Shown here: in pieces, positions 7,959-16,227 of the stretch | Layout of the letters: every line of letters starts with the position of its first letter | Numbering within the stretch: the first letter of the stretch is position 1 | Assembly (NCBI GenBank): GCA_964387645.1 | Contig: CAYLYM010000059.1 | Span: 1-23,756, forward strand | Direction of reading: 5' to 3' | Source of the DNA: CAYLYM01 sp964387645 | GTDB taxonomy: Bacteria > Calditrichota > Calditrichia > RBG-13-44-9 | Length of the DNA: 23,756 bases | The notes under the pieces: model-generated | Seen by the model: the letters and a program-made list of their open reading frames with translations, nothing else | What the model was told of the DNA's origin: nothing | Databases searched by the model: none | Position numbers and translations under genes: made by a program

Positions 7959-7990
7959 GGGGCGGTCGTCAAAGCCGCCCTTAATTATTT
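7959..7990 (+). terminator. intrinsic terminator after pepD
   Basis: GGGCGG (7960-7965) pairs with CCGCCC (7975-7980) around a nine-base loop. The stem is followed by TTAATTATTT. It is the most GC-rich short stretch in the local intergenic region and lies 28 bases after the pepD stop codon. Confidence 0.75.
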
Positions 7991-8142
7991 ACGGGTGACT
8001 TATACAAACTTATTTTCAAAGGTATTCCATGCACTCAAGGTCTATGTTACATATGTATCATCCAAAAAACCATTCCAACATTCTCCCTTGAAATTCCATA
8101 CAGGGTGAGCTATATTGAAAAGAAAATAGTGACGGAGACGAA

Positions 8143-9006
8143 ATGAATCGCGATTACGCTTTTATACTCGTTGTCATTTTGCTTCTAAGCCTCGCTCATT
8201 CTTTAACTTTCGGGCAGGTTCTAAACTGCAAAGTCTCTGTAAGTATGGAACGCCTGCAACCGCGAGAGCGGGATGACCTGAGCGATTTGCAACAAAATTT
8301 AACTGATTATTTGAATAATACCAATTGGAGCGATGAAAACAAAGACATTATCCTGGATTGTAACGTTCAATTAATCATTGAGACGGTGACTAACCGGGGA
8401 TCTGAAAAAGTTTACAGAGCACAATTTCTCATCAGTTCGCCCAGCGGCGAAAACTATTATGACCGTGCTTTTGAGTTCACTTATGTTCCTGGACAATCAT
8501 TCGAAACCTATCGTTCAAACTTCGATCCGTTATTAAGTATGGTAGATTTTTACGTCAATATGGTTATCGGTGGCGAATTAGACACTTACGAATTATTTGC
8601 AGGATCGCCATTCTTTGATAAAGCTCAAAATATTGCTAATCAGGGACAACTGAGTAATTATCCTTTGGGCTGGAGAAATAGGTTAGAAAGAGCCATTCAA
8701 AATACCGATGGAGACCATGTAGCACTACGGGAAGCCAAATTTTATTATTATGAAGGTCTTTATTTTGTGGAAGAAGAACCCAATCCCGAGAATGCCAGGA
8801 AATTTGCCAAAGCAGTGGTTGATCGTCTGGTAAATGTTCACAATAAAAGACCAAACAGTGAGGCATTAAAACGATTTTTTGATTCACATTTCCAGGAAAT
8901 TTGTAAACTTTTTAGATATGATACGGATCGTTCCAATATCGAGAAGATGATGGAGATTGATGCGCTGCATCGAGATACTTATATGAACTGTCAAATTGGT
9001 AATTAA
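8143..9006 (+). CDS. DUF4835 / PorD-like exported protein
   Basis: The 287-residue protein starts with a signal peptide (hydrophobic core about 8-22, then SLTFGQ). The mature part begins LNCKVSVSMERLQ and continues through a region predicted alpha/beta with LQQNLTDYLNNTNW, FLISSPSGENYYDRAF and VDFYVNMVIGGELDTY. This order and these motifs are those of DUF4835 proteins, which are widespread in the FCB group. In Bacteroidetes annotations the family is often called PorD, a type IX secretion-associated factor, but no other secretion component is in this window, so a secretion role is only suggested. It has a clear GGAG ribosome site (8134-8137). The kinase gene starts 39 bases after its stop, so they probably form an operon. 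Family assignment is by recognition, not by search. Confidence 0.75.
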   Translation: MNRDYAFILVVILLLSLAHSLTFGQVLNCKVSVSMERLQPRERDDLSDLQQNLTDYLNNTNWSDENKDIILDCNVQLIIETVTNRGSEKVYRAQFLISSPSGENYYDRAFEFTYVPGQSFETYRSNFDPLLSMVDFYVNMVIGGELDTYELFAGSPFFDKAQNIANQGQLSNYPLGWRNRLERAIQNTDGDHVALREAKFYYYEGLYFVEEEPNPENARKFAKAVVDRLVNVHNKRPNSEALKRFFDSHFQEICKLFRYDTDRSNIEKMMEIDALHRDTYMNCQIGN

Positions 9007-9045
9007 GCATCCTTCCTAAAAACAAAGTAATTTCCAATTCATACG

Positions 9046-11838
9046 ATGAAAACTTTTTGGCCAGAAAAACTATCCGATTTCACCGAACGGGAGCTAATAG
9101 GAGCTGGCCAGTACGGCCTGGTATATAAAGTTTTCAATCCCGATAATAATCGAAGAAGCGTTATTAAATTAATCGAAGCAGTGAAAACCTCCTCTCCACA
9201 GGCTTTGAAGCGATTCAAAAGGGAAATTAAAGCGCTGCAAAAGATTGAATCACCCAGAGTAGTAAAATTGCTCAATTACTGGATTGATCCTGAATTTATC
9301 GCCTTCGAGATGGAATATATCCCCGGTCTTTCGTTAGAAAGAATTAAAAAAAGCTTACAGCAAATCCCTTATTCCCGGAAGGAAAAAATCATCTTGCGTA
9401 TTTTCGAAGAAATATGCCATGGACTGGAGGATATTCATCATGTCGATCTGGTACACCGCGACTTGAAACCTTCAAATATTCTTATAAAATCTGAGGAATT
9501 AATAAATCTCACCAATCCAGAAAAAATCATCTCAGTTCTGGAACAGGGAAAATACGAAATTAAAATTACAGATTTTGGTGTGGTGAAAGATTTGAGTGCC
9601 ACCGTCAGTATCACTCGATCGAACGACTTTTTGGGCACCGTAGCTTATGTTGCTCCTGAACAAGCCACAGGACAGAAAATTGATTTTTCTACCGATCTTT
9701 ATGCACTGGGAGTGATTATTTATGAACTTTTATCCGGGCAGAATCCTTTTCATAAAAATAATATTTACCAAACTATTAACGCACATCTTCACGAAGAACC
9801 ACCTCATATCCTCACTTTCAACCGAGACGTTCCCCTGGATATTTCCCATGTGTTGATGTTATTGCTTCAGAAAGATCCTGCTGAGAGATTTTACTCAGCC
9901 CACCGCTTAAGACGCTTGCTTGAACAACGGCGATCGACTACACCGAATGGAACTTATGATATATCAATATTACTTCATAAATCAGAACCTGAAAATAAAA
10001 TTTGTCCACCATTCGAACAGTTATTACATAAACTCAAAAAAAATTTTTCCTCTTATCGGATGACTGTTTTAGCTTTTGAAAATTTTATTGAAAAAGACCA
10101 TTTTATTTATCATTACCAGCAATTAAAAGAAAAAACAGACTGTTTCTATTTGTCTTACAACTCAGAAATTTTTCCCGATTTCATATATTCGTTCACTCGT
10201 ACATTACTCAAGCAATTCTCTCTCAAAGAATTGGAAAATATTAAAAATGATTTACCTTCAGATTCATTTCTTCGAACTCTCTTAGATTTTTATCAAATAG
10301 GAGATTTTTATCAACAGAGCCAATTCATAAAAAAACATTTTCAAGTTATTCCCAACCAGATTCACGTTTACAACTGGATTGAATTGATTACAAAATTGCT
10401 TAAAATGATGTGCAGTAAACGGCAAGTAATGTTTCTTTTATCTGGATTGGAAAATTATCGGGAATATTTTTTAATGTCTTTTTTATTACCGATTATAGAA
10501 AAATTAAACTTAAATAAAATCCAATGGATTATTCTTTGTCCATCTAAACATCTCTTAAAAATACCAAATTTTAATAATGAAAGTTTTTCCTATCGAATCA
10601 TTGATATAAGAAATTATTTCACTAACCAGAACAATTGTATCATCGATGTTAAAAATTTTTCTTCGATTTTTGTTAAAAGATCCCAACTGAATTTAAAAAA
10701 GAATACACTGATAGAAAAGAACATTAAACATCAATCAATATCTATTAAAGAAAAAAAATTTCTGGAATATTTTGCTCTATCTGGCTATATCAATCCAATA
10801 AAGTTCATTAATTATTTATTAAACCATCATTTCGGCAGAGATGGTGAACTCATTCTTTCTTTGTTAAATAAAAAAATTTTAAAGTTAATATCAGTAAAAA
10901 ATTCTCCCTACCGAATTGCTTTTGCGAATTTTAACCTTTACAATTTTTATTGGCACGCTGCCTTCCGTAACATGAATGAAAAACACAAAGAAATCATTTT
11001 AGATTTCTGGGAAAGCCAAAAGGATTTAGAAAGCAAGGAAATACTGCTTACAAAACTAACTGAATTTGGCGAAAATTCTCGTGCTTGTCTTCTACTTAGA
11101 GAATTGCTAGATTTTTATTATAGTATCAATGATTTTCATCGACATAATCAACTTCTTATTCAACTTCTTCGCCTAAAAAAAAACTATAAAATCCCGCATG
11201 CTTTATGGTGGCGTTTTGAAGTTCACCGAATACTTCAGAGAATTCCAACTGGTCGATTCAAAATAAACACTGGTAAATATATCAGTGCGTTTAACAAAAT
11301 CTCTGAAAAATACAAGGCTGATAAGCAACAGCTTTTATATTTGCTTATCCTGGTTTCTTTAATTAACGGGGAAGAAGAAAATGTTCAAAAGCTTTTTAAA
11401 ATTTTAAAAGAATATTCGAATATCTCGGGAAACATAGAGCCTTATATCTCACTTACTCAAGCAATATATTTAGTAAAACAAGGAAAACTGGATTTAGCGA
11501 TAGAAGAAATTAGTACAACTTTAATAAAATTAGGCGACAGGGAATCATATTGGATTATTCCAACAGGTTCATACATGATTGCTGAGATTTATCTAAAAAA
11601 ATTTATTTGGGAAAAATCTTACCAGTATGCAGCAATGGCATTTCAAACAGGAAGAGTTCTAAATGATTTTTGGATTATGAATCAAAGTTTAAAATTAATT
11701 TTGCAAAATCCTTACTATTATAAAAATCGTGCTAAACTTGTAAACTGGAAAATTTTGTGTAAAAAACTGCTAAATTTTAATGTAAGAAGATTTGACCAGA
11801 TTGATATTCGATCAAGGCTTTTAAAAATTATACATTAA
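9046..11838 (+). CDS. Ser/Thr protein kinase fused to a degenerate STAND-like NTPase and helical repeat region
   Basis: This 930-residue protein begins with a Hanks-type kinase (about 10-295). It has the glycine loop GAGQYGLVY (19-27), K41, E60 of helix C, HRDLKPSN (137-144, catalytic D139), DFG (176-178), APE (203-205) and D217 with LYALGVIIYELLSG. All key residues are present, so it should be active. About 25 extra residues lie between HRDLKPSN and DFG. No transmembrane segment is visible, so it is probably cytosolic. Residues about 320-560 follow the layout of the STAND/AAA-16 module often fused to such kinases, but the P-loop position reads FENFIEKDHF instead of GxxGxGK[ST], and the Walker B-like strand VMFLLSGLEN lacks the usual DD. 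Residues about 575-930 are helical: first a winged-helix-like part, then probably TPR-type repeats. The base composition becomes more AT-rich after the kinase domain. It overlaps the end of ychF by 11 bases on the opposite strand. Confidence 0.88.
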   Translation: MKTFWPEKLSDFTERELIGAGQYGLVYKVFNPDNNRRSVIKLIEAVKTSSPQALKRFKREIKALQKIESPRVVKLLNYWIDPEFIAFEMEYIPGLSLERIKKSLQQIPYSRKEKIILRIFEEICHGLEDIHHVDLVHRDLKPSNILIKSEELINLTNPEKIISVLEQGKYEIKITDFGVVKDLSATVSITRSNDFLGTVAYVAPEQATGQKIDFSTDLYALGVIIYELLSGQNPFHKNNIYQTINAHLHEEPPHILTFNRDVPLDISHVLMLLLQKDPAERFYSAHRLRRLLEQRRSTTPNGTYDISILLHKSEPENKICPPFEQLLHKLKKNFSSYRMTVLAFENFIEKDHFIYHYQQLKEKTDCFYLSYNSEIFPDFIYSFTRTLLKQFSLKELENIKNDLPSDSFLRTLLDFYQIGDFYQQSQFIKKHFQVIPNQIHVYNWIELITKLLKMMCSKRQVMFLLSGLENYREYFLMSFLLPIIEKLNLNKIQWIILCPSKHLLKIPNFNNESFSYRIIDIRNYFTNQNNCIIDVKNFSSIFVKRSQLNLKKNTLIEKNIKHQSISIKEKKFLEYFALSGYINPIKFINYLLNHHFGRDGELILSLLNKKILKLISVKNSPYRIAFANFNLYNFYWHAAFRNMNEKHKEIILDFWESQKDLESKEILLTKLTEFGENSRACLLLRELLDFYYSINDFHRHNQLLIQLLRLKKNYKIPHALWWRFEVHRILQRIPTGRFKINTGKYISAFNKISEKYKADKQQLLYLLILVSLINGEEENVQKLFKILKEYSNISGNIEPYISLTQAIYLVKQGKLDLAIEEISTTLIKLGDRESYWIIPTGSYMIAEIYLKKFIWEKSYQYAAMAFQTGRVLNDFWIMNQSLKLILQNPYYYKNRAKLVNWKILCKKLLNFNVRRFDQIDIRSRLLKIIH

Positions 11839-12916
11839 ACCGTATAGTCATTATATCCCCATCTCGGACGATATAATTTTTACCTTCCAGGCGAAGCAGG
11901 CCTTTTTCGCGACATTTGGCCATACTTCCTAATTGAATAAAATCAGCGTAGTTAACCACTTCTGCGCGAATAAATCCGCGTTCCATATCTGAATGAATCA
12001 CGCCTGCTGCTTCCTGAGCTCGGGTATTTTGTTGGACAGTCCAGGCACGACATTCATTTTCGCCGACTGTGAAAAAAGAAATTAATCCCAGCAATTCGTA
12101 AGATTTATGAATTAGTTTATAAGAAGCTGGTTCTTCAATGCCCAGCTCTTCTAAAAATATTGTTCGATCTTCCTCTTCCAGTTGGGAGATTTCCATTTCA
12201 ACTTTTGCCGATAGACCTGTTACTGCGACATTTGGTTTCTCCTGATACTCTTGTAATGGTGCCAGAACTTCTTTTTCGCGAGAAATATCGCTTTCGCTAT
12301 AGTTCACAACGATGATAAGCGGTTTAGCAGAAAGAAATTGAAAACCCCGCATCTGTTTCTCATCTGACTCCGAGAAAGAGTGCTCTCGTAAAGGCCGTTC
12401 ATTTTCTAACAGTTCTTTACACTGATTCATTAATTCTAATTGTCTTAAATTTTCTTCAGACTTTACTTTTTTCAATTGTTTCTTAAGTCTTTCAATTCGA
12501 TTTTCCACAATGCTTAAATCTGATAAAATAAACTCTGTTTCAACAATTTGCACATCTCTTAGTGGATCAATGCTTCCCAATGGATGCTGATAGACTTCAT
12601 CCTGGAAAGCCTGAACCACAAGACAAAGCGCATCCGTATTTTTTAAAACAGTTAAAAATTGCGGGTCGAACCCTTTCCCACTACCAGCATCCTTATCCAA
12701 TCCGCCAACATCTAAATATTGAATAGTAGTATTGACCTGTTTCTTTGGTTGAAATATTTTTGATAGATTATCAAGTCGAGAGTCAGGAACTTTGACGATA
12801 CCTCGATGTACTTCTACTTTACCAGAAATATGACTAGGTTCTGGCGTTAAACCAGTAAGCGTGGTAAACAAGGTCGTTTTACCAGCGAAAGGCAAACCTA
12901 TAATGCCAATTTCCAT
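11828..12916 (-). CDS. ychF: ribosome-binding P-loop NTPase YchF (OLA1 family)
   Basis: YchF is a conserved Obg-related P-loop protein that binds ATP in preference to GTP, associates with ribosomes and influences translation and stress responses. The 362-residue length is typical (E. coli 363). Visible elements are the Walker A loop GLPFAGKTT (7-15), the G3 region YLDVGGL (67-73), a coiled-coil helical insertion (about 128-175), the NxxE motif NYSE (205-208) that replaces NKxD and accounts for ATP preference, and a C-terminal TGS-like domain from about 275 to the end (ISFFTVGENECRAWTV, RGFIRAEVV, YIVRDGDIMTIRF). The sequence is fairly divergent, and a YchF-like paralogue is possible. Start ATG at 12916 has GGAG six bases upstream. 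It converges on the kinase gene with an 11-base overlap and no terminator between them. Confidence 0.9.
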   Translation of the reverse strand: MEIGIIGLPFAGKTTLFTTLTGLTPEPSHISGKVEVHRGIVKVPDSRLDNLSKIFQPKKQVNTTIQYLDVGGLDKDAGSGKGFDPQFLTVLKNTDALCLVVQAFQDEVYQHPLGSIDPLRDVQIVETEFILSDLSIVENRIERLKKQLKKVKSEENLRQLELMNQCKELLENERPLREHSFSESDEKQMRGFQFLSAKPLIIVVNYSESDISREKEVLAPLQEYQEKPNVAVTGLSAKVEMEISQLEEEDRTIFLEELGIEEPASYKLIHKSYELLGLISFFTVGENECRAWTVQQNTRAQEAAGVIHSDMERGFIRAEVVNYADFIQLGSMAKCREKGLLRLEGKNYIVRDGDIMTIRFNV

Positions 12917-13583
12917 AAAAATCTCCGGATATTAAGTAAATCTTATGATTTAATTACACACAAATTTAAGAAAAGAATTTGGATCAAACAATGGACTCTT
13001 ATGTTCTTGAAAAGATGACAGATTTTTAAATTAAACGCAGAATAACAATTTTTCAGCGAGAGAACCTTTATTAAAAACCTTATCTCATTTCGCTTTGAAT
13101 AGACAAACAAAACTCCAGTACAAAAAAGGGCCCTTTTATAGAATAAAAAGTGAGGGAATCATTCAATTTAGATCTGCTTGTCCATTAACTTGTTTTTTTT
13201 AAATTTCTTTTGTAACATTTTATCTAAAATGCAAATAAAAAAGGATTTTCATTGATTTGCTATGAAACCTGTATATAAAATCTCGTCAATCTTAGGTTTT
13301 GTTCAAATAACCACTTTAGTTGGTTTACTTTTCTGTTTACCATATTTGTAATTGAATTGTTCTATGGTAATTCGAAGAAGGTATTTTATTAATTATTTTC
13401 AAAAAATTATGGATCCAGAATAAATGAGATTTATATAAAATTTAGAAAGTTAAGCAAGAGATAGAAGAAAAAACCAATTTACTAGTAAAAATGGTTTTCT
13501 CAATCTGTTTTGATTTTAATAGATTAAATAATACAATTTGTTTTAAAATAGAATTTCATGTTAAGTATCTTTGAGGAAATTTA
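12917..13583. other. long intergenic region between ychF and the glycosyltransferase
   Basis: 667 AT-rich bases hold the divergent promoters of ychF (left) and the glycosyltransferase (right). A perfect 14-base palindrome, AAAAGGGCCCTTTT, lies at 13124-13137. A 29-codon ATG frame at 13262-13351 encodes a mostly hydrophobic peptide (MKPVYKISSILGF...) that could be a single-pass micropeptide, but its nearest purine-rich run is too far upstream for a good ribosome site. I do not call it a gene. No RNA gene or remnant of a known family was recognised. Confidence 0.4.
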
Positions 13584-14702
13584 ATGAATCTATTTTTTAT
13601 GAATAGCGCTGGTTTAGAAGCGTGGGGTGGTAGTGAAAAATGGATGCTTCAGACCGGAACAGAATTAAGCAAAAAAGGGCATCAGATATCTTTCGGAGGT
13701 AGAGAGGGCTCTCTTTTTCTACAAAAATGTAAAAATCAAAATTTCTCAATTTTACCTTTGAAAATCAGAGGTGATTTAGATCCTTTTATTATCGGAAAAA
13801 TTGTTACTTATCTCCGTACGAATCATATTCAAGTTATTGTTTGTGAATATAACAAAGACATTCGCCTGGCTGGAATTGCTTCTAAGATCAATAGTAATAT
13901 ATTGGTCATTGCCAGAACAGGATTACCGAGCATAAAAAATAATGTTCGCTATCGTTTGCTCTATCCCAGATTATTAGATGGCGTTATCGTTACTACCAAT
14001 GCAATCAAGAATAAATATCTGGATTATCATTGGACAAAAAAGTTGCCGATCACAGTTATTCATGATGGAATTTCCCTGAATCCCCTACCCAAAATGAAGC
14101 CCTTAGAAACAAAACGTAAATATGATATTCCTGATAATATGCCCATCATTGGAATATTTGGAAAGTTAGTTAAAAAAAAACAACATAACATCTTTCTGGA
14201 AATTGCGGCCAGAATATTAAAAAAATTTCACGACACAATTTTTCTGATTGTTGGAGACGGTCCGGAACGTGAAAATATCCAAAAATATGCCTTTGATCTC
14301 GGAATAATCGATCATATCTATATGACAGGTTTTTTGGAAAATCCATTCCCGCTCTACGCTATCTGTGACCTTGTTCTTCTTACTTCACAAGAAGAGGGGA
14401 TACCGATCTCTATCATGGAAGCCATGCTAATGAAAAGAACCGTGGTTACTTTTAATGTAGGAGGTATTTCGGAGTTGATTAATTCTGGAAAAAACGGTAT
14501 ATTGGTTCCTCCGAATGACATTTATTTAATGACGGAGCAAGTACAGATGTTATTAGAAGATAAAGTAAAGCGGGGCAAAATGGGAGAAGCCGCACGTGAA
14601 TTTATTGTTAAAAATTGTTCAGTTAAAAAAATGATTGAGGAAGTTGAGGAATATTTAGAGAGGAAATGGAATCAAAAGCACGGAGGAAGCCATGGAAAAT
14701 AA
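13584..14702 (+). CDS. GT4-family glycosyltransferase
   Basis: A GT-B-fold retaining glycosyltransferase (372 residues) that most likely moves a sugar from a nucleotide-sugar to a lipid-linked or cell-surface glycan. The N-terminal acceptor domain has the GG-x-E/S loop AWGGSEKWM (13-21). The C-terminal donor domain starts near 186 with IGIFGKLVKKK and contains LIVGDGPERE (221-230), TGFLENP (248-254), the EX7E motif with E271 and E279 (EEGIPISIMEAM), and GGISELI (293-299) followed by NGILVPP. These are standard GT4 hallmarks; donor and acceptor cannot be read from sequence. GAGGA (13573-13577) precedes the ATG. Its last 11 bases overlap the start of the B12-binding protein, so the two are translationally coupled, which is an unusual pairing. 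No other polysaccharide gene is nearby. Confidence 0.9.
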   Translation: MNLFFMNSAGLEAWGGSEKWMLQTGTELSKKGHQISFGGREGSLFLQKCKNQNFSILPLKIRGDLDPFIIGKIVTYLRTNHIQVIVCEYNKDIRLAGIASKINSNILVIARTGLPSIKNNVRYRLLYPRLLDGVIVTTNAIKNKYLDYHWTKKLPITVIHDGISLNPLPKMKPLETKRKYDIPDNMPIIGIFGKLVKKKQHNIFLEIAARILKKFHDTIFLIVGDGPERENIQKYAFDLGIIDHIYMTGFLENPFPLYAICDLVLLTSQEEGIPISIMEAMLMKRTVVTFNVGGISELINSGKNGILVPPNDIYLMTEQVQMLLEDKVKRGKMGEAAREFIVKNCSVKKMIEEVEEYLERKWNQKHGGSHGK

Positions 14703-15099
14703 AATCCGGGTACTTGTTGCGAAACCGGGTTTAGACGGCCATGATCGGGGTGCAAAAGTTGTTGCGGCTGCATTACGTGACGCGGGCATGGAAGTCATTT
14801 ACACAGGACTCAGACAAACTCCAGAAATGATTGTTGAAACCGCTTTGCAAGAAGATGTCCATGTTATTGCTTTAAGTATTTTGTCTGGCGCCCACATGTC
14901 GATATTCCCAAAAGTCTTAAAATTAATGAAAGAAAAAGGATTAGATGATGTTTTACTCACAGGTGGCGGCATCATCCCGAAAGAGGATATGAAAAAATTA
15001 CGGCAAATGGGAGTAGGAAAACTCTTTGGTCCCGGCACAAATACCCAGGAAATTGTTGAATATATACAGAATTGGTTCAGGCAAACCCATGAAAATTAA
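14692..15099 (+). CDS. stand-alone cobalamin-binding subunit of a methylmalonyl-CoA-type mutase
   Basis: The 135-residue protein is a complete B12-binding (flavodoxin-like) domain of the kind found as the C-terminal part of methylmalonyl-CoA mutase or as its separate small subunit. It has the cobalamin motif D15-x-H17-x-x-G20 (LDGHDRG, the histidine ligating cobalt), S62-x-L64 (LSILSG) and the nucleotide-loop glycines GGG at 91-93 (LTGGGIIP). The length is exactly one domain, so it is not a truncation. The substrate-binding large subunit is absent here. The partner may be encoded elsewhere and form methylmalonyl-, isobutyryl- or ethylmalonyl-CoA mutase. GGAGGA (14682-14687) inside the preceding gene drives the ATG at 14692, with an 11-base overlap. 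The mutase product could feed succinyl-CoA into the same cycle as the citrate synthase at 21049, but this link is inference. Confidence 0.92.
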   Translation: MENKIRVLVAKPGLDGHDRGAKVVAAALRDAGMEVIYTGLRQTPEMIVETALQEDVHVIALSILSGAHMSIFPKVLKLMKEKGLDDVLLTGGGIIPKEDMKKLRQMGVGKLFGPGTNTQEIVEYIQNWFRQTHEN

Positions 15100-15489
15100 T
15101 TGAAAAAATAAATGAATATATTTTTCTAAGAGAATTTTCAGCACACTTCAAAGGAGCAAATAACACAAAACATCTTTCTATATAAAAAATGAAAATTATT
15201 AAATTTTGAAAAATAAAGAAATTTTCGGCTTCGTTTCTATCGATCATTATCTACAGAAAGAACTATTAAAACAAAATTTTAGAGAAAGCTAAATCTTTAT
15301 AAAGTAAAAATTTCTCAATAAATTTCTCTTGACAAATTTTTAGTATATTATATTAATAACAATCAGGTGAAGATAGAATTTTTTTCTTTCTTTACCATTT
15401 TGTATAATATATAATCTTTTGAAAATTCATTTCATTTTCATATAAAATTTTTAGAATCCATTAATCGTTTAATAAGAAAGGATTTTTTA
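15100..15489. other. intergenic region upstream of radC
   Basis: 390 AT-rich bases without a convincing gene. A short TTG-started frame of about 28 codons (near 15206-15292; KNKEIFGFVSIDHYLQKEL) is protein-like but unrecognised and may be a remnant. The right half carries a promoter candidate for radC and the radC ribosome site AAAGGA (15477-15482). Confidence 0.35.
15329..15356 (+). promoter_or_regulatory. sigma70-like promoter candidate upstream of radC
   Basis: A perfect -35 hexamer TTGACA (15329-15334) is followed after 16 bases by TATTAA (15351-15356), four of six matches to the -10 consensus. Transcription would start near 15363, giving a leader of about 125 bases to radC. A second TATAAT-like run lies around 15403-15417 and could be an alternative -10. 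The background is very AT-rich, so chance matches are likely. Confidence 0.35.
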
Positions 15490-16200
15490 ATGAAAATTGA
15501 AGAACCAACTTATTACCATACGCGCATTAAAGATTGGCCGGAAGATGAACGCCCAAGAGAGAAACTGATGGCCCTAGGTCCGGAATATCTTACCGATTCA
15601 GAATTATTAGCGATATTATTCCGAACCGGAAGTAAGAACCATACGGCTGTGGACCTGGCCAAAACTATTCTTAATAATTATGGAGACCTTCACAGCCTTT
15701 CACAAATGGATTTTCGAAAATTTTCTCATTTAAAAGGAATTGGTCCGGCTAAAGCCGTGACTCTGGCAGCGGCCTTCGAAATTGCACGTCGAATAGCAAC
15801 TTTGCCCAAAATGCCTAAACTTAAAATCACATCACCAAAAATTGTTTTTAAAAAATTAGGCCCGCGTTTGAGTGCCCAAAAAAAGGAAATATTCCTTGTC
15901 TTACTTTTGAATAGCGCCAATATTCTTATGCGAGAATATAAAGTTTCCGAAGGAACTTTAAACGCTTCTCTTGTCCATCCCCGCGAAGTTTTTCACCCAG
16001 CTATCATCGACACTGCAGCTTCGATCATTCTGGTACATAATCATCCCTCCGGAGAAACTAACCCATCCCAAGAAGATAAAAATATTACATACCGGCTGGT
16101 AGAAGCCGGAAAACTATTAAACATTCCTATCCTGGATCACATAATTATAGGCGCTACAAACTATTTCAGCTTTAAAGAGAAGGGATTATTACCAGATTAG
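15490..16200 (+). CDS. radC: RadC-family JAMM/MPN protein
   Basis: RadC (UPF0758) proteins combine a helix-hairpin-helix segment with a JAB1/MPN metalloprotease-like domain. Their biochemical role is not settled; early claims of a role in DNA repair were not upheld in E. coli. In this 236-residue protein the N-terminal part has RPREKLMALG (21-30), LTDSELLAILFRTG (34-47) and the HhH motif LKGIGPAKA (81-89). The JAMM domain has the candidate glutamate E133, H183 and H185 in HNHPSG (183-188) and D196 (SQED), so the metal site is complete. Length and motif order are standard. The start ATG follows AAAGGA by seven bases. It converges with the transporter gene at 16228, with 27 bases between the stops and no clear terminator. 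Confidence 0.93.
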   Translation: MKIEEPTYYHTRIKDWPEDERPREKLMALGPEYLTDSELLAILFRTGSKNHTAVDLAKTILNNYGDLHSLSQMDFRKFSHLKGIGPAKAVTLAAAFEIARRIATLPKMPKLKITSPKIVFKKLGPRLSAQKKEIFLVLLLNSANILMREYKVSEGTLNASLVHPREVFHPAIIDTAASIILVHNHPSGETNPSQEDKNITYRLVEAGKLLNIPILDHIIIGATNYFSFKEKGLLPD

Positions 16201-16227
16201 AGAAATATTTGATTTTAAATTTCATTT

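Noticed and set aside
13124..13137. Palindrome AAAAGGGCCCTTTT as a terminator
   Set aside because: It has no loop bases, is not followed by a clean T-run and is far from any gene end; left as an unexplained palindrome.
13262..13351. 29-codon hydrophobic small ORF
   Set aside because: The possible ribosome site is about 17 bases away and no family is known; at this AT content such a frame is likely by chance.
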